64,000 nt of DNA, from NCBI RefSeq assembly GCF_012935325.2, contig NZ_JABBYG020000001.1:496001-560000 (forward strand). Direction: 5' to 3'. Within the stretch, counting starts at the first letter, position 1; every line of letters starts with the position of its first letter. The position numbers were made by a program, and so were the translations under genes. A model generated the notes under the pieces. That model had not been told where the DNA came from, did not search any database, and saw only the letters and a program-made list of their open reading frames with translations. This DNA comes from Paenibacillus sp. PL91. GTDB lineage: Bacteria; Bacillota; Bacilli; Paenibacillales; Paenibacillaceae. Of this stretch, positions 1 to 8,637 are shown piece after piece.

Positions 1-1
1 T

Positions 2-508
2 GATAGGGCAATCAGCAAAATGATCGTAAGCCTATCTACGATGCTGCAATATACGGTAAACAACAAACAGGAGATCGTGAAGCTGAGGGATGACCTTGAG
101 TGGTTAAGAAGCTATACGCATATTATGGAGAATCGCTTTGAAGGCGTCTTTAAGGTCGAATATGAGCTTGATCAAATACCAGGCGACTGCAAAGTTCCGA
201 AGCTGTTTCTGCAGCCCATTGTGGAAAATGCGATAATCCACGGATTTGAAGCGCTGGAGGGCGGCGGTATGATCCGAATTAGCGGGAAGGTGGATGGAGA
301 GATGCTGCTCTTCGAGGTAAGAGACAACGGCAAGGGCATGTCGGAGCAGCATGTGCAGACGCTGTTGAATCCGGAGGCGAAAGGCATCGGAGTAAAAAAT
401 ATAGCCCAGCGGATTTCGCTCATTTATGGGGCCCAGTCTAAGCTTGCCATTCACTCGGAAATCGGGAGAGGGACCGTCGTTGCCGTTACGATCCCGCTTC
501 AGAGGTAG
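2..508 (+). CDS. YesM-type sensor histidine kinase, C-terminal part (5' end outside window)
   Basis: This is the end of a membrane sensor kinase of the YesM/LytS-like class that would phosphorylate a YesN-type AraC response regulator. The reading frame is open from base 2, so the start lies left of the window. Visible parts are the end of the His-containing helix region (LSTMLQYTV), the N box (LQPIVENAIIHGF) and the G1 box (VRDNGKGM) of the HATPase_c fold, then the GIGVKNIAQRI segment and the terminal GRGTVVAVTIP strand. It converges with the lipoprotein gene on the minus strand and overlaps its end by 23 bases. Its partner regulator is not visible. The orphan regulator at 7489-8610 is a possible partner, but that is only inference. 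Confidence 0.9.
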   Translation, partial: DRAISKMIVSLSTMLQYTVNNKQEIVKLRDDLEWLRSYTHIMENRFEGVFKVEYELDQIPGDCKVPKLFLQPIVENAIIHGFEALEGGGMIRISGKVDGEMLLFEVRDNGKGMSEQHVQTLLNPEAKGIGVKNIAQRISLIYGAQSKLAIHSEIGRGTVVAVTIPLQR

Positions 509-938
509 CTTGGTTACGTTTAGGGGGAGAGAGGGCGGTGGCAGGATCGATTTTAGTGACGCTTCCGGCGATTATCCTCGGTACGCTTAGCTTGTTGCCA
601 AACGTATTTTCACCGGTGAAAGCGTCCTTGACCTTGCCGGTAACATAAACATAATCCCCATTTTGTACGTCAAGTCCGGGTTCTTTGAAGGCGACAATGA
701 CGCTTTGCCCGCGATTAATCGGATCGGCATACAATTGAAGATAGACCATTTTATCCAGTCTTTGGGGCGTCGCGAAGAGCTCACCGTAAATTTCGACGCT
801 CCTGCCTTTAAATTTATTTGCGTTAGCGTACATGGCTCGAAATTGTTCCTTCGTAAGCGGTTCGGAATCCACCACTCCGCATCCTGCTAAGGAAGCGGCA
901 ATCATGAAGGTTAAAAGCAGCGTTATGCCTCGTCTCAT
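486..938 (-). CDS. Small lipoprotein with OB-fold-like domain
   Basis: This is a predicted membrane-anchored lipoprotein of about 150 residues. The start at 938 is chosen because AGGAGGT lies 5-6 bases upstream; the longer frame to 977 would bury that ribosome site. The N-terminus is a lipoprotein signal (MRRGITLLLTF, lipobox SLAGC). The body has the beta-rich pattern of tRNA_anti-like OB-fold lipoproteins: a segment beginning GRSVEIYGEL and a later NGDYVYVTGKV strand. Function is unknown; such proteins may bind small ligands or other envelope proteins. It lies 39 bases downstream of the parvulin gene on the same strand, so the two probably form an operon for envelope maintenance. The family assignment rests on pattern only. 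Confidence 0.75.
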   Translation of the reverse strand: MRRGITLLLTFMIAASLAGCGVVDSEPLTKEQFRAMYANANKFKGRSVEIYGELFATPQRLDKMVYLQLYADPINRGQSVIVAFKEPGLDVQNGDYVYVTGKVKDAFTGENTFGNKLSVPRIIAGSVTKIDPATALSPPKRNQATSEAGS

Positions 939-977
939 CCCTAACCTCCTTGCTTCATAATAACTGTTCCTATTCAA

Positions 978-1904
978 CTATTGCAGCTGCAGCAATTCGA
1001 TAGAGGCTCCGGCTCGCAATTCCTCCAGCCAAGGACCTATTAAATCGTAAATTTCAGCATCGAGCAGCTCATTTCGCAGCTGTATTTCACGTTCACTGAA
1101 GGAAACCGCCGCACCTTCTTTACGTTCGGTTACGACAACGACATGAAAGCCTTGGCTTGATTCCACAATTTGCGCTGCTTGGCCAGGCTGAAGCCCAAAG
1201 GCGGTCTCCTCAAGGTTTTGCTCCAAATAGCCGCGTTCAATAAAGCCTAAATCGCCTCCATTGCTTTTTGCTCCCGGATCAAGCGAGAAAAGTTGGGCAA
1301 GCTGGGCAAAATCAGCGCCGTTGTTTAACTTTGCCGCTAATTCATCCGCCTTCTCCTTTGTTTGCACGACAATATGAGATACCCGAACCGCATCCGGCTC
1401 CGACCAGAGCGCTTTATTTTGCTCATAGTAGCTCCGCACATCCTCATCCGTTACGTCGGTTTTGGCTGCTAGCAGCTCACGCAGCAGCAGCTGCGTCCTT
1501 ATTTGCGAGCGCATGGAGCGATCCGTGAAGCCATCCTCGGCCAGCTTGTTCCGGTATTCCTCCGGCGAATCGTATTCCCGTTTTAAAATGTCGAGCTCCT
1601 GATCGATTTCATCCTCCGTAATGGCTACTTTTTGTTTGTCAGCCTCTTGTTTAATAAGCTCATCCACGATCAGCTTCTCCAAGGCCTGCTTGCCGCCTGA
1701 ATCTATCAGCAGTTCATAGAGCCGGCTTTTATCGATCTCTTTGCCATTCACAATCGCGATCGTTTGCCCTATAGGCGCTTTTTGATTTTCGTTCCCGCTC
1801 ATGAAGCCTGTCATCAATAGAAGCAGCAGCAAAAAGAATAGGACGAAGGAGCATGACATCCAAAGGAATGGGCTTTGAAATAAACGTTTTTTAGCTCGTT
1901 TCAT
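978..1904 (-). CDS. Membrane-anchored parvulin-type peptidyl-prolyl isomerase (PrsA/SurA-like)
   Basis: This 308-residue foldase probably helps secreted proteins fold on the outer face of the membrane. The N-terminus is basic and followed by one transmembrane segment (about residues 13-35, rich in Phe and Leu) with no lipobox Cys, so it is anchored by a helix rather than by lipid as in PrsA. A SurA_N-like helical region (about 45-165) precedes a rotamase domain (about 168-262) with the typical RVSHIVV strand, NGGDLGF loop and GFHVVVV end. AAGGAGAA stands before the ATG. It is the first gene of a two-gene minus-strand unit with the OB-fold lipoprotein. Substrates are unknown. Confidence 0.88.
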   Translation of the reverse strand: MKRAKKRLFQSPFLWMSCSFVLFFLLLLLLMTGFMSGNENQKAPIGQTIAIVNGKEIDKSRLYELLIDSGGKQALEKLIVDELIKQEADKQKVAITEDEIDQELDILKREYDSPEEYRNKLAEDGFTDRSMRSQIRTQLLLRELLAAKTDVTDEDVRSYYEQNKALWSEPDAVRVSHIVVQTKEKADELAAKLNNGADFAQLAQLFSLDPGAKSNGGDLGFIERGYLEQNLEETAFGLQPGQAAQIVESSQGFHVVVVTERKEGAAVSFSEREIQLRNELLDAEIYDLIGPWLEELRAGASIELLQLQ

Positions 1905-2097
1905 TGGTTATTTCTCCTTTTTCTGAGAGGTAGTCACTCCTGAACAGGTTGCCGCAAAGCCACTATAGCAAATGGAATGGGGTTAGCAAAGGTGAAAAAT
2001 ATTCGTTCGGCTGCGGATGGGAGAGAAAGAAAACACCCTTTGAAAATATTGAACTTTTTTCGTATGAAATTGCATTGTTTTCGTTTCCGCGTCCTTC

Positions 2098-2157
2098 TAT
2101 AGTCATGTTGTACCTAGCTGGGAAGGGGGAGAAGCCGTATTTATGTAAACGCTTAAT
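2098..2157 (+). promoter_or_regulatory. Putative promoter and cre-like site before the secreted DUF1680 enzyme
   Basis: A TATAGT -10-like hexamer lies at 2098-2103, with TTTTCG starting exactly 20 bases upstream of it. A similar T-rich element stands 20 bases before the -10 in other sugar operons of this window. Downstream, TGTAAACGCTTAAT (2144-2157) matches the CcpA cre consensus except for the last two bases. The rest of the 290-base gap (1905-2195) shows no gene. Confidence 0.4.
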
Positions 2158-2195
2158 TTGATTCTGAAAACGATCGTAACGAGGAGGTTTAAAGG

Positions 2196-5100
2196 GTGCG
2201 GATAAAAAAATGGATATCGCTTTTTCTAATCGCAGCTATGCTAGGAGGCATCATTCAATCGGTTAGCGTGTTCGCCGATGCGTCAACGGCTAATTTGATT
2301 GCTTGGTACACCTTCGATCAAGCGGAAGCAAGCAAAATCAAGGATCAATCAGGCAAAGGAAACGATGCAACGCTTGTAGGAAGCACCGCCATTACCGACG
2401 GTAAAAACGGCAAGGCGATCCAGTTGACGGGCGGATACGTGCAGTTGCCCAATAACATTTTGAACGGTGTGACCGATATTACGGTATCGACTTGGGTATA
2501 CATGGACAGCTCGCAGAATTATGCCCGATTATTCGATTTCGGAAGCGGTACGACGCGTTATATGTTCGTAACCTCAACTGGAAGAAACGAGGGTGCGGAA
2601 GGGTTAACCGCTGCCATTACGACCAATGGCTGGGGAAGCGAACAGCATGTAACGAAGGGGACGGATTTAAGCACGGGCGCATGGAAGCATGTCACGCTCG
2701 TGATCGAAGGGAAAACGGGAATATTGTACGAGGATGGGGTAAAGGTAGCGGAAAATCATGATTTAACGTTAAATCCATCGAGCTTGGGAAGCACGACATC
2801 TAATTTTATCGGCAAATCGCAGTTTGCCGGTGATGCTGCATTCCGAGGGAAATTCGAAGATTTCCGCATTTACAATAAAGCGCTGAGCGCTGCTGAAATT
2901 ACATCGCTGCTTGATTTGTCTGATGAATTCATCGTGCAGTCGGATCGCGATGCGATTAATTTAGGCAATTTATTTACGGTCGAAGCGGACATCGCGCTGC
3001 CGACTATCGGGCAGATGGGCTCTACGATTACATGGGCATCCAGCAAGGAGGACGTGATTTCGACAGACGGCAAGGTGCAGCGTCCAGAGCCGGGTAAAGG
3101 AAATGAGAACGTGCTTTTGACAGCCACGATTGCCAAAGGAAGCGCTAGCGCGACCAGAGAGTTTCAAGCGACCGTCTTGGCCGAGCTTTCCGATCAAGAG
3201 ATGGTTGCTTTGGATAAAGAGCATTTGCAGCTTGGCGATTTAGATGCGGTTACTTCGGATTTGGACTTGCCGGATACGGGTCAGACAGGCTCGATCATAA
3301 CATGGCAATCAAGCAACAGCAGCATCATTGGTACGGATGGGAAGGTAACAAGGCCTGGGCCGCGCATGGGAGATGCGTCGGTGACGTTAACGGCTACGCT
3401 TGCTAAAGGCTCGGCCAGCGACACAAAGACTTTTGAGGCACGTGTGATTGAGCAGCCGTTCCAGCTGTCCATAAAGAGCTTCAGGAAGGAGCTTGCGGAG
3501 ACAGCCATTGGAATTGCGCCTGTTCTTCCGGGCATCGTGATCGCCGAATATAACGATGATGAAACGAGCCGGCAAATGGAAGTTACATGGGCTGATGTTG
3601 ATCCATTGAGCTATGAGAAGCCAGGTACGTTTCAAGTGGAGGGCACTGTACGCGGATCATCCCTTAAAGCACAAGCAGAGGTTAAAGTGACGGAAATCCT
3701 GTTTCAAACGAGCTTTAGCCTTGACCGCCTTCAGCCTGGGGAAGATCTGGTTGCTTCCGTAAAAGCGATAAATAAGAGCGGCTCCGCTATCCCTGTCCTC
3801 GTATCCGTCGCGCGATTCAATCAGGAAGGAGGCTTGAAGGATGTCGTTCACGTCAACAAGCAGGTGGGAGGCGGCCAGTCTGAAACGCTAACCGCGTCTC
3901 TGGCTCTTCCAAGTGAAGTCGCGGGACATATCGTAAAGGTGTTCGTCTGGGAAGGCGATGAAATTAAATCATCCAATCAAAAACCACTCTCAGCCGTTTC
4001 TCAGCTTGCGGATGTATCTGGCGCACCGCTTACCCCGTCAGGTCTAACGGCCAAGGCAGAGGAAGGGAAAAGTCAAATTACGGTTACGTGGGAATCCACA
4101 CCTGCTGCAACTGCCTACGATCTTGAAGTGGATGGCGTCATCATGACCAATGTCAGCAGCCCATACGAGCATAAAGGCTTGATTTACAATTCCGAGCATA
4201 CTTATGCCGTACGCGCTAAAAGCGTTGACCATACATCCGCTTGGAGCTTGGCGCAACATGCAACCGTGCAAGGCGTTCCAGGCCAGGCAAGCTGGTCGGT
4301 ACAACCGTTTCAATTAAGCCAAGTATCGCTGGAAGCCAGCCCCTTCACCGAAAATCGCGATCGTACTTACTCTTATCTGCTATTTGTGGACAATGATCGC
4401 ATGCTGTATGCGTTCCGCGATGCAGCGGGGCTGTCAACTGAGGGAGCGCAGCCGCTTGGCGGATGGGATGCGCCGAATTCCAACCTGCGTGGACACTCTA
4501 CCGGACATTATTTATCTGCCCTTTCAATGGCTTACGCCAGCAGCGGCGACGACCGCTTTAAGGAGAAGCTGGATGAAATGATTGTCGAGCTGGGCAAGGT
4601 TCAGGACGCCATGCCGGCCAAAGGATACAGCGCGGGTTTTCTAAGCGGGTATTCGGAGGATCAATTCATTAAGCTTGAGCAATACACAACCTATCCGACA
4701 ATCTGGGCTCCCTATTATACGCTGCATAAAATTATGGCCGGTTTAGTAGATGCCTATAAGTATGCAGGAAACGAGCAGGCACTCGAAATCGTGGAAGCGA
4801 TGGGAGAATGGACACACGGTCGTTTGAGCGTGCTGCCCAAGGAGCAGCTGAAACGAATGTGGTCCATCTATATTGCGGGAGAATACGGCGGCATGAACGA
4901 GGTGCTTGCCGAAATGTTCGCCATTACCGGTAACGATACTTTTCTGGAAACCGCGAAGCTATTTGATAACGAGACTTTATTCAAACCAACCGCAGAGAAT
5001 ACGGATACGCTGACCGGCAAGCACGCGAACCAGCATATTCCTCAAATTACCGGGGCACTGCGTATTTTTGATCAAACGAATGATCCTTATTATTATAAGG

Positions 5101-6032
5101 TCGCCGATCATTTCTGGGAGATGGTCGTAGATAAACGAACCTTCAATATCGGTGGCACCGGACAAGGAGAGATGTTTAGAGGCGCGGATTCAATTGCCGC
5201 CATTCTTGACGACAAGACGGCTGAGACCTGCGCTACCTACAATATGCTGAAGCTAACGCGGAATCTATTCTTCCATAATCCCGATCCTGCCTATATGGAT
5301 TATTACGAGAAAGCACTCTACAATCACATCCTTGCCTCACAGCAGCATAGTGAACACGGCCATACGACGTATTTTGTTCCGCTTGGGCCAGGCAACCAGA
5401 AATCATATACAAATGATTACAACTCCTTTACCTGCTGTATGGGCACCGGTCTCGAAAATCACGTCAAATACCAAGAATCGATCTATTTCCATTCCGCAGA
5501 CTTATCAACGCTCTATGTTAATCTCTTTATCCCATCTACCCTGAATTGGCAGGCAAAAGGATTTACGATCAAGCAGACGACAAGCTATCCGGAGGAAGGC
5601 GCTACTTCCATTACCGTGGATGGAAACGGTCCGCTTGCGATTAAGCTTCGTGTACCATCATGGGCAGAGAATGGCTACAACGTATCGATTAATGGCGTGC
5701 AGCAGAACGTCGACGCCGTTCCCGGAACTTACGTCACTTTAGACAGAACTTGGACATCGGGAGATAAAATCGATATCGCCATGCCATTTAGCCTCCGGCT
5801 GGAGAAAACGCCGGACGATCCGAAAACGGGCAGTATTTATTATGGCCCGCTTGTTATGGTCGGCAAAAGCAACAGTACGACATGGCTGAATCTATTGGTG
5901 AATGAAAATCAATTGTCCCAATCCATTGTTTCCACCGGCCCGCTTAGCTTTACTACGAACGGCGTCACTCTCGTGCCTATGTATGAAGCGCATAATTTCA
6001 GATACCATGCTTATTTTAAAATCAATTCATAA
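2196..6032 (+). CDS. Secreted multidomain beta-L-arabinofuranosidase-type glycoside hydrolase (DUF1680, GH127/GH146-like)
   Basis: This 1278-residue exported enzyme probably hydrolyses beta-L-arabinofuranosides of plant glycans. A GTG start follows AGGAGG (2181-2186). Domains in order are: signal peptide (1-27); LamG/concanavalin-like domain (about 30-245); two copies of an atrophied bacterial Ig domain (about 247-330 and 335-420, each with ITW and a DGKV turn); a Big_4-like domain (about 428-502); an Ig-like spacer; FnIII (about 608-691); and the catalytic (alpha/alpha)6 domain (about 700-1278). Active-site equivalents of Bifidobacterium HypBA1 are visible: E1010 and C1012 in AETCATY, C1080-C1081 in FTCCMGTG, and a likely acid/base at E992. 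The RGHSTGHYLSALS motif suggests GH146 rather than GH127. It has no dockerin or SLH domain. It is followed after 17 bases by the cohesin-dockerin gene. Confidence 0.9.
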   Translation: MRIKKWISLFLIAAMLGGIIQSVSVFADASTANLIAWYTFDQAEASKIKDQSGKGNDATLVGSTAITDGKNGKAIQLTGGYVQLPNNILNGVTDITVSTWVYMDSSQNYARLFDFGSGTTRYMFVTSTGRNEGAEGLTAAITTNGWGSEQHVTKGTDLSTGAWKHVTLVIEGKTGILYEDGVKVAENHDLTLNPSSLGSTTSNFIGKSQFAGDAAFRGKFEDFRIYNKALSAAEITSLLDLSDEFIVQSDRDAINLGNLFTVEADIALPTIGQMGSTITWASSKEDVISTDGKVQRPEPGKGNENVLLTATIAKGSASATREFQATVLAELSDQEMVALDKEHLQLGDLDAVTSDLDLPDTGQTGSIITWQSSNSSIIGTDGKVTRPGPRMGDASVTLTATLAKGSASDTKTFEARVIEQPFQLSIKSFRKELAETAIGIAPVLPGIVIAEYNDDETSRQMEVTWADVDPLSYEKPGTFQVEGTVRGSSLKAQAEVKVTEILFQTSFSLDRLQPGEDLVASVKAINKSGSAIPVLVSVARFNQEGGLKDVVHVNKQVGGGQSETLTASLALPSEVAGHIVKVFVWEGDEIKSSNQKPLSAVSQLADVSGAPLTPSGLTAKAEEGKSQITVTWESTPAATAYDLEVDGVIMTNVSSPYEHKGLIYNSEHTYAVRAKSVDHTSAWSLAQHATVQGVPGQASWSVQPFQLSQVSLEASPFTENRDRTYSYLLFVDNDRMLYAFRDAAGLSTEGAQPLGGWDAPNSNLRGHSTGHYLSALSMAYASSGDDRFKEKLDEMIVELGKVQDAMPAKGYSAGFLSGYSEDQFIKLEQYTTYPTIWAPYYTLHKIMAGLVDAYKYAGNEQALEIVEAMGEWTHGRLSVLPKEQLKRMWSIYIAGEYGGMNEVLAEMFAITGNDTFLETAKLFDNETLFKPTAENTDTLTGKHANQHIPQITGALRIFDQTNDPYYYKVADHFWEMVVDKRTFNIGGTGQGEMFRGADSIAAILDDKTAETCATYNMLKLTRNLFFHNPDPAYMDYYEKALYNHILASQQHSEHGHTTYFVPLGPGNQKSYTNDYNSFTCCMGTGLENHVKYQESIYFHSADLSTLYVNLFIPSTLNWQAKGFTIKQTTSYPEEGATSITVDGNGPLAIKLRVPSWAENGYNVSINGVQQNVDAVPGTYVTLDRTWTSGDKIDIAMPFSLRLEKTPDDPKTGSIYYGPLVMVGKSNSTTWLNLLVNENQLSQSIVSTGPLSFTTNGVTLVPMYEAHNFRYHAYFKINS

Positions 6033-6049
6033 AAAGGAGGAAAGAAGAT

Positions 6050-7255
6050 ATGGGACTAAGGTTGCCGATAAGCAGATGGACGCTCATGCTTGTTCTTTCC
6101 GTTATGCTGAGCTTGCTCATGGCAGCGAACACCGCGGGCGCTGCGGAGCAGCAGGATGGCGTGTCCATTCATAGCGTCAACGCGGATGAAGCCTCAGGCT
6201 TCGTTACCGTCCACGGTAACATCGCATCCGGGAGCGGGAAGCAAGTAACGTTAACGTTTACCGATCCAAGCGGCAAGCTGGATTACTTGAATCAAACGAC
6301 AAGTGGAGAGGGTGGCTTCTTCTCTTTCACTTATTTGCCTTCCGTTTTTGGACCTGGCGAATATCATTTGCGGGCCGGCGGGGAAGACGTTACTACCCCT
6401 TATCATCAAGCTATCCAATTAAGTGGGAGTTTTGCAGGCGCTGTGCTCAAGGGCACGGATGCCGTCCAGCCCGGTCAGCAGGTTGAAATCGTTTTTGGCT
6501 TGAGGGGGGCTGCCGAAGACGTGATGGCCCAAGATATGACGCTTATCTTCGATGATAGCAAGCTTGCGTTCGTATCCGCTCATTCCTTGGACAACGAGGC
6601 GTTTACGATCGCGGATTATAAGCAGACGGCAGGGAAAATCCGTTTTCTTAGCGTTCACCTGAAAGAGACGGCTGCTAGCCGCAATATCGATTATATGAAA
6701 TTAACGTTTAAAGCGAAGGATGATGCAGCAGTCGGCATTACCAATGTAGCTGTTACCGAATTAATAGCTGCGGACAGCTTAGGCGTTGAAACGATGCTGC
6801 AAGGCGCTTCGCACGGCATTCAGATCGGCATCGTAGACAAAGCCGCACTAAACGTGCTGCTCGCTGAAGCCTGGCAATTCCATGACGCAGCGATTGAAGG
6901 CAACCGAGTCGGGCAATATCCTGCCGGTTCGAAAGCGGCTCTTCAGCAAGCCATAGACAAAGCGCAAATTATCGCAAGCGATGCGAATGCGGCGCAAGCA
7001 GCGGTAACGAAAGCGGTGGATGACTTGAACACGGCGCTTCAAGCCTTTAAGGCGGCTGTCATTACGAAAATAATTGGCGACAACAATAATGATGACCGAA
7101 TAAGCATTGGGGATTTGGCGATTTTGGCTAAATCATACGGCAAGACCTCCCAAAGTCCGGACTGGGAAGCCGTGAAAGGGCGCGATCTCAATCAGGATGG
7201 CAAAATCGACATTGAAGATCTAGCGGCATTGGCTAGATTGATTTTTAGCTGGTAG
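6050..7255 (+). CDS. Secreted cohesin-FIVAR-dockerin protein
   Basis: This 401-residue exported protein probably assembles with other secreted glycan-active proteins and is not itself an enzyme. Parts seen are: signal peptide (1-32, ending NTAGAAE); a bacterial Ig-like domain (about 33-120); a cohesin-like beta sandwich (about 124-260, with PGQQVEIVFGL, MTLIFDDSKL, IRFLSVHL and MKLTFKAK strands); a FIVAR-type helical hairpin (about 264-337); and a type I dockerin (about 341-401). The dockerin has two calcium loops, DNNNDDRISIGDL and DLNQDGKIDIEDL. AAGGAGG precedes the ATG. It is co-transcribed with the DUF1680 enzyme and followed by a strong terminator. Having both a cohesin and a dockerin in one chain is unusual outside scaffoldins. 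The partners are not in this window. Confidence 0.85.
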   Translation: MGLRLPISRWTLMLVLSVMLSLLMAANTAGAAEQQDGVSIHSVNADEASGFVTVHGNIASGSGKQVTLTFTDPSGKLDYLNQTTSGEGGFFSFTYLPSVFGPGEYHLRAGGEDVTTPYHQAIQLSGSFAGAVLKGTDAVQPGQQVEIVFGLRGAAEDVMAQDMTLIFDDSKLAFVSAHSLDNEAFTIADYKQTAGKIRFLSVHLKETAASRNIDYMKLTFKAKDDAAVGITNVAVTELIAADSLGVETMLQGASHGIQIGIVDKAALNVLLAEAWQFHDAAIEGNRVGQYPAGSKAALQQAIDKAQIIASDANAAQAAVTKAVDDLNTALQAFKAAVITKIIGDNNNDDRISIGDLAILAKSYGKTSQSPDWEAVKGRDLNQDGKIDIEDLAALARLIFSW

Positions 7256-7280
7256 CGAATTAAATTAAGAAACAAAGCAT

Positions 7281-7320
7281 TCGGGCGGCGGACAGCTTTA
7301 GTGTCTGACGCCCGATTTTT
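7281..7320 (+). terminator. Rho-independent terminator after the cohesin-dockerin gene
   Basis: TCGGGCG (7281-7287) pairs with CGCCCGA (7309-7315) around an inner GGACA/TGTCT stem and is followed by a T run. It closes the DUF1680/cohesin-dockerin operon. Confidence 0.85.
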
Positions 7321-7332
7321 ATTGTATTTTAT

Positions 7333-7425
7333 TTGTAATCGTAGAAATTATTTGGCATTGTTTCCGTTTGTATAGTGGCCTCTACAAATAGTTGCTAAGA
7401 TGAAGGAGGAATGTAAATGCTTACA
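7333..7425 (+). promoter_or_regulatory. Putative promoter and cre-like palindrome before the orphan regulator
   Basis: TATAGT (7371-7376) is a -10-like box with TTTGGC starting 20 bases upstream (7351) and TTGTAATCGT 38 bases upstream (7333-7342). The same TTGTAATCGT element occurs 37 bases before the -10 in the duplicated promoter module of the second sugar locus. A cre-like inverted repeat, TGTAAATGCTTACA, lies at 7412-7425. Confidence 0.45.
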
Positions 7426-7488
7426 TGAATCGAATGAGTGGAGGTGGATGGAAATCGCTCCTGCTTCATCAATAAGGAGGCGAGCTTG

Positions 7489-8610
7489 GTGAAAAAAGTG
7501 TTTCTGATTGATGACGAACCTGATATTAGAGAAACGATGCGTGACTTGATCGATTGGCAATCGCTCGGCTGCGTATTTTGTGGTGATGCTGCCGACGGCG
7601 AACTCGCGCTTCCGATGATCGAACGGCTTAATCCGGATATCGTCGTTACCGATATTAAGATGCCCTTTATGGATGGTTTGGAGCTGAGCAGATTCGTTAA
7701 ACGCCATATGCCTTCCGTGAAAATTATTTTGCTAAGCGGACATGAGGAGTTCCATTATGCGCTTGAGGCATTGCGCATTGGGGTAAACGAGTACTGCGTG
7801 AAGCCGATCAGCTCATCAGAGCTAAGCGAGATTGTTCGTCAGGTCGCGGGGCAAATCGATAACGAGCGAGAGCTTGATCAAAAGGCTGCTGAGCATATGG
7901 ACGACTGCTGCAAGAGCACTACGTTGTCCATGCAAAAGCTGATTGATATCGACCGGACCGAGTTAATGGCCTTCATGAAGTATGGTCATCCCAATGAGGC
8001 GTTAGCTTTTACGTCAACCTATATGAGCTGCCTGGACGGAATCGATTGGCACTCATCCTTTATTGGAAGTTATGTATGTATGGAGCTTACGTTAGCTGCT
8101 CTTCAATTTTGCAGGGAGACCGCAGCGAGCGAGGGGCTGCACGAACAAGATATTACCGTGCTTGAGCAAAAAATAAAGGCGGTAAGGAGCTACAGCGATG
8201 CCGTCGTATTTATAGCAGAGGTGCTGGAGACCGTCACGAGATGCCGCGAGCAGTCCAACAATAAACACACAGGGAAAATCATCAAAGCGAAAGACTTTAT
8301 CCGCTCGCAATCGGCACGGTACGAATTGTCACTTCATATCGTCGCGGAGCATGTCGGCATGAGCCCTAGTTACCTCAGTACGATTTTCAGCCAAGAAACA
8401 GGGCAAACCTTTGTCGAGTTTCTAACGTCGGTCCGCATGAACCATGCGATTGACCTGATGCAAACGACGGATTACAAAACTTATGAGATCGCTTACAAGG
8501 TCGGATACAACGATGCTCATTATTTTAGCTTCCTATTCAAAAAGTTTACAGGTACGACAACAAGGGAATTTCGCAAAATGGACAAAGCGGCTTCTGTCAT
8601 AAGAGGATGA
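7489..8610 (+). CDS. YesN-type AraC-family response regulator (short form, orphan)
   Basis: This 373-residue transcription activator has a receiver domain (1-120; D8, D9 and phospho-acceptor D55 in VVTDIKMPF) and a C-terminal AraC pair of helix-turn-helix motifs (about 265-365; GYNDAHYFSFLFKKFTG). GTG at 7489 is chosen because AAGGAGG ends 8 bases before it; the ATG at 7438 has no such site. No kinase is adjacent. It runs into the cytosolic GH127 gene 27 bases downstream, so it probably controls that gene and the sugar locus. Compared with the regulator at 11653-13308 it has the same ends but lacks about 178 residues in the middle. The remaining linker still aligns, which points to duplication and internal deletion. 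Confidence 0.9.
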   Translation: MKKVFLIDDEPDIRETMRDLIDWQSLGCVFCGDAADGELALPMIERLNPDIVVTDIKMPFMDGLELSRFVKRHMPSVKIILLSGHEEFHYALEALRIGVNEYCVKPISSSELSEIVRQVAGQIDNERELDQKAAEHMDDCCKSTTLSMQKLIDIDRTELMAFMKYGHPNEALAFTSTYMSCLDGIDWHSSFIGSYVCMELTLAALQFCRETAASEGLHEQDITVLEQKIKAVRSYSDAVVFIAEVLETVTRCREQSNNKHTGKIIKAKDFIRSQSARYELSLHIVAEHVGMSPSYLSTIFSQETGQTFVEFLTSVRMNHAIDLMQTTDYKTYEIAYKVGYNDAHYFSFLFKKFTGTTTREFRKMDKAASVIRG

Positions 8611-8637
8611 GCGAATAACATAGCAGGAGGGGTTCAG

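Noticed and set aside
1949..2161. 70-residue plus-strand frame between the parvulin and DUF1680 genes
   Set aside because: No ribosome site, no recognisable motif, and it covers the likely promoter and cre region of the DUF1680 gene.
7424..7474. 16-codon leader-like frame before the orphan response regulator
   Set aside because: The nearest AAGGAGG is about 14 bases away and the peptide shows no attenuation signal such as repeated codons with alternative hairpins.
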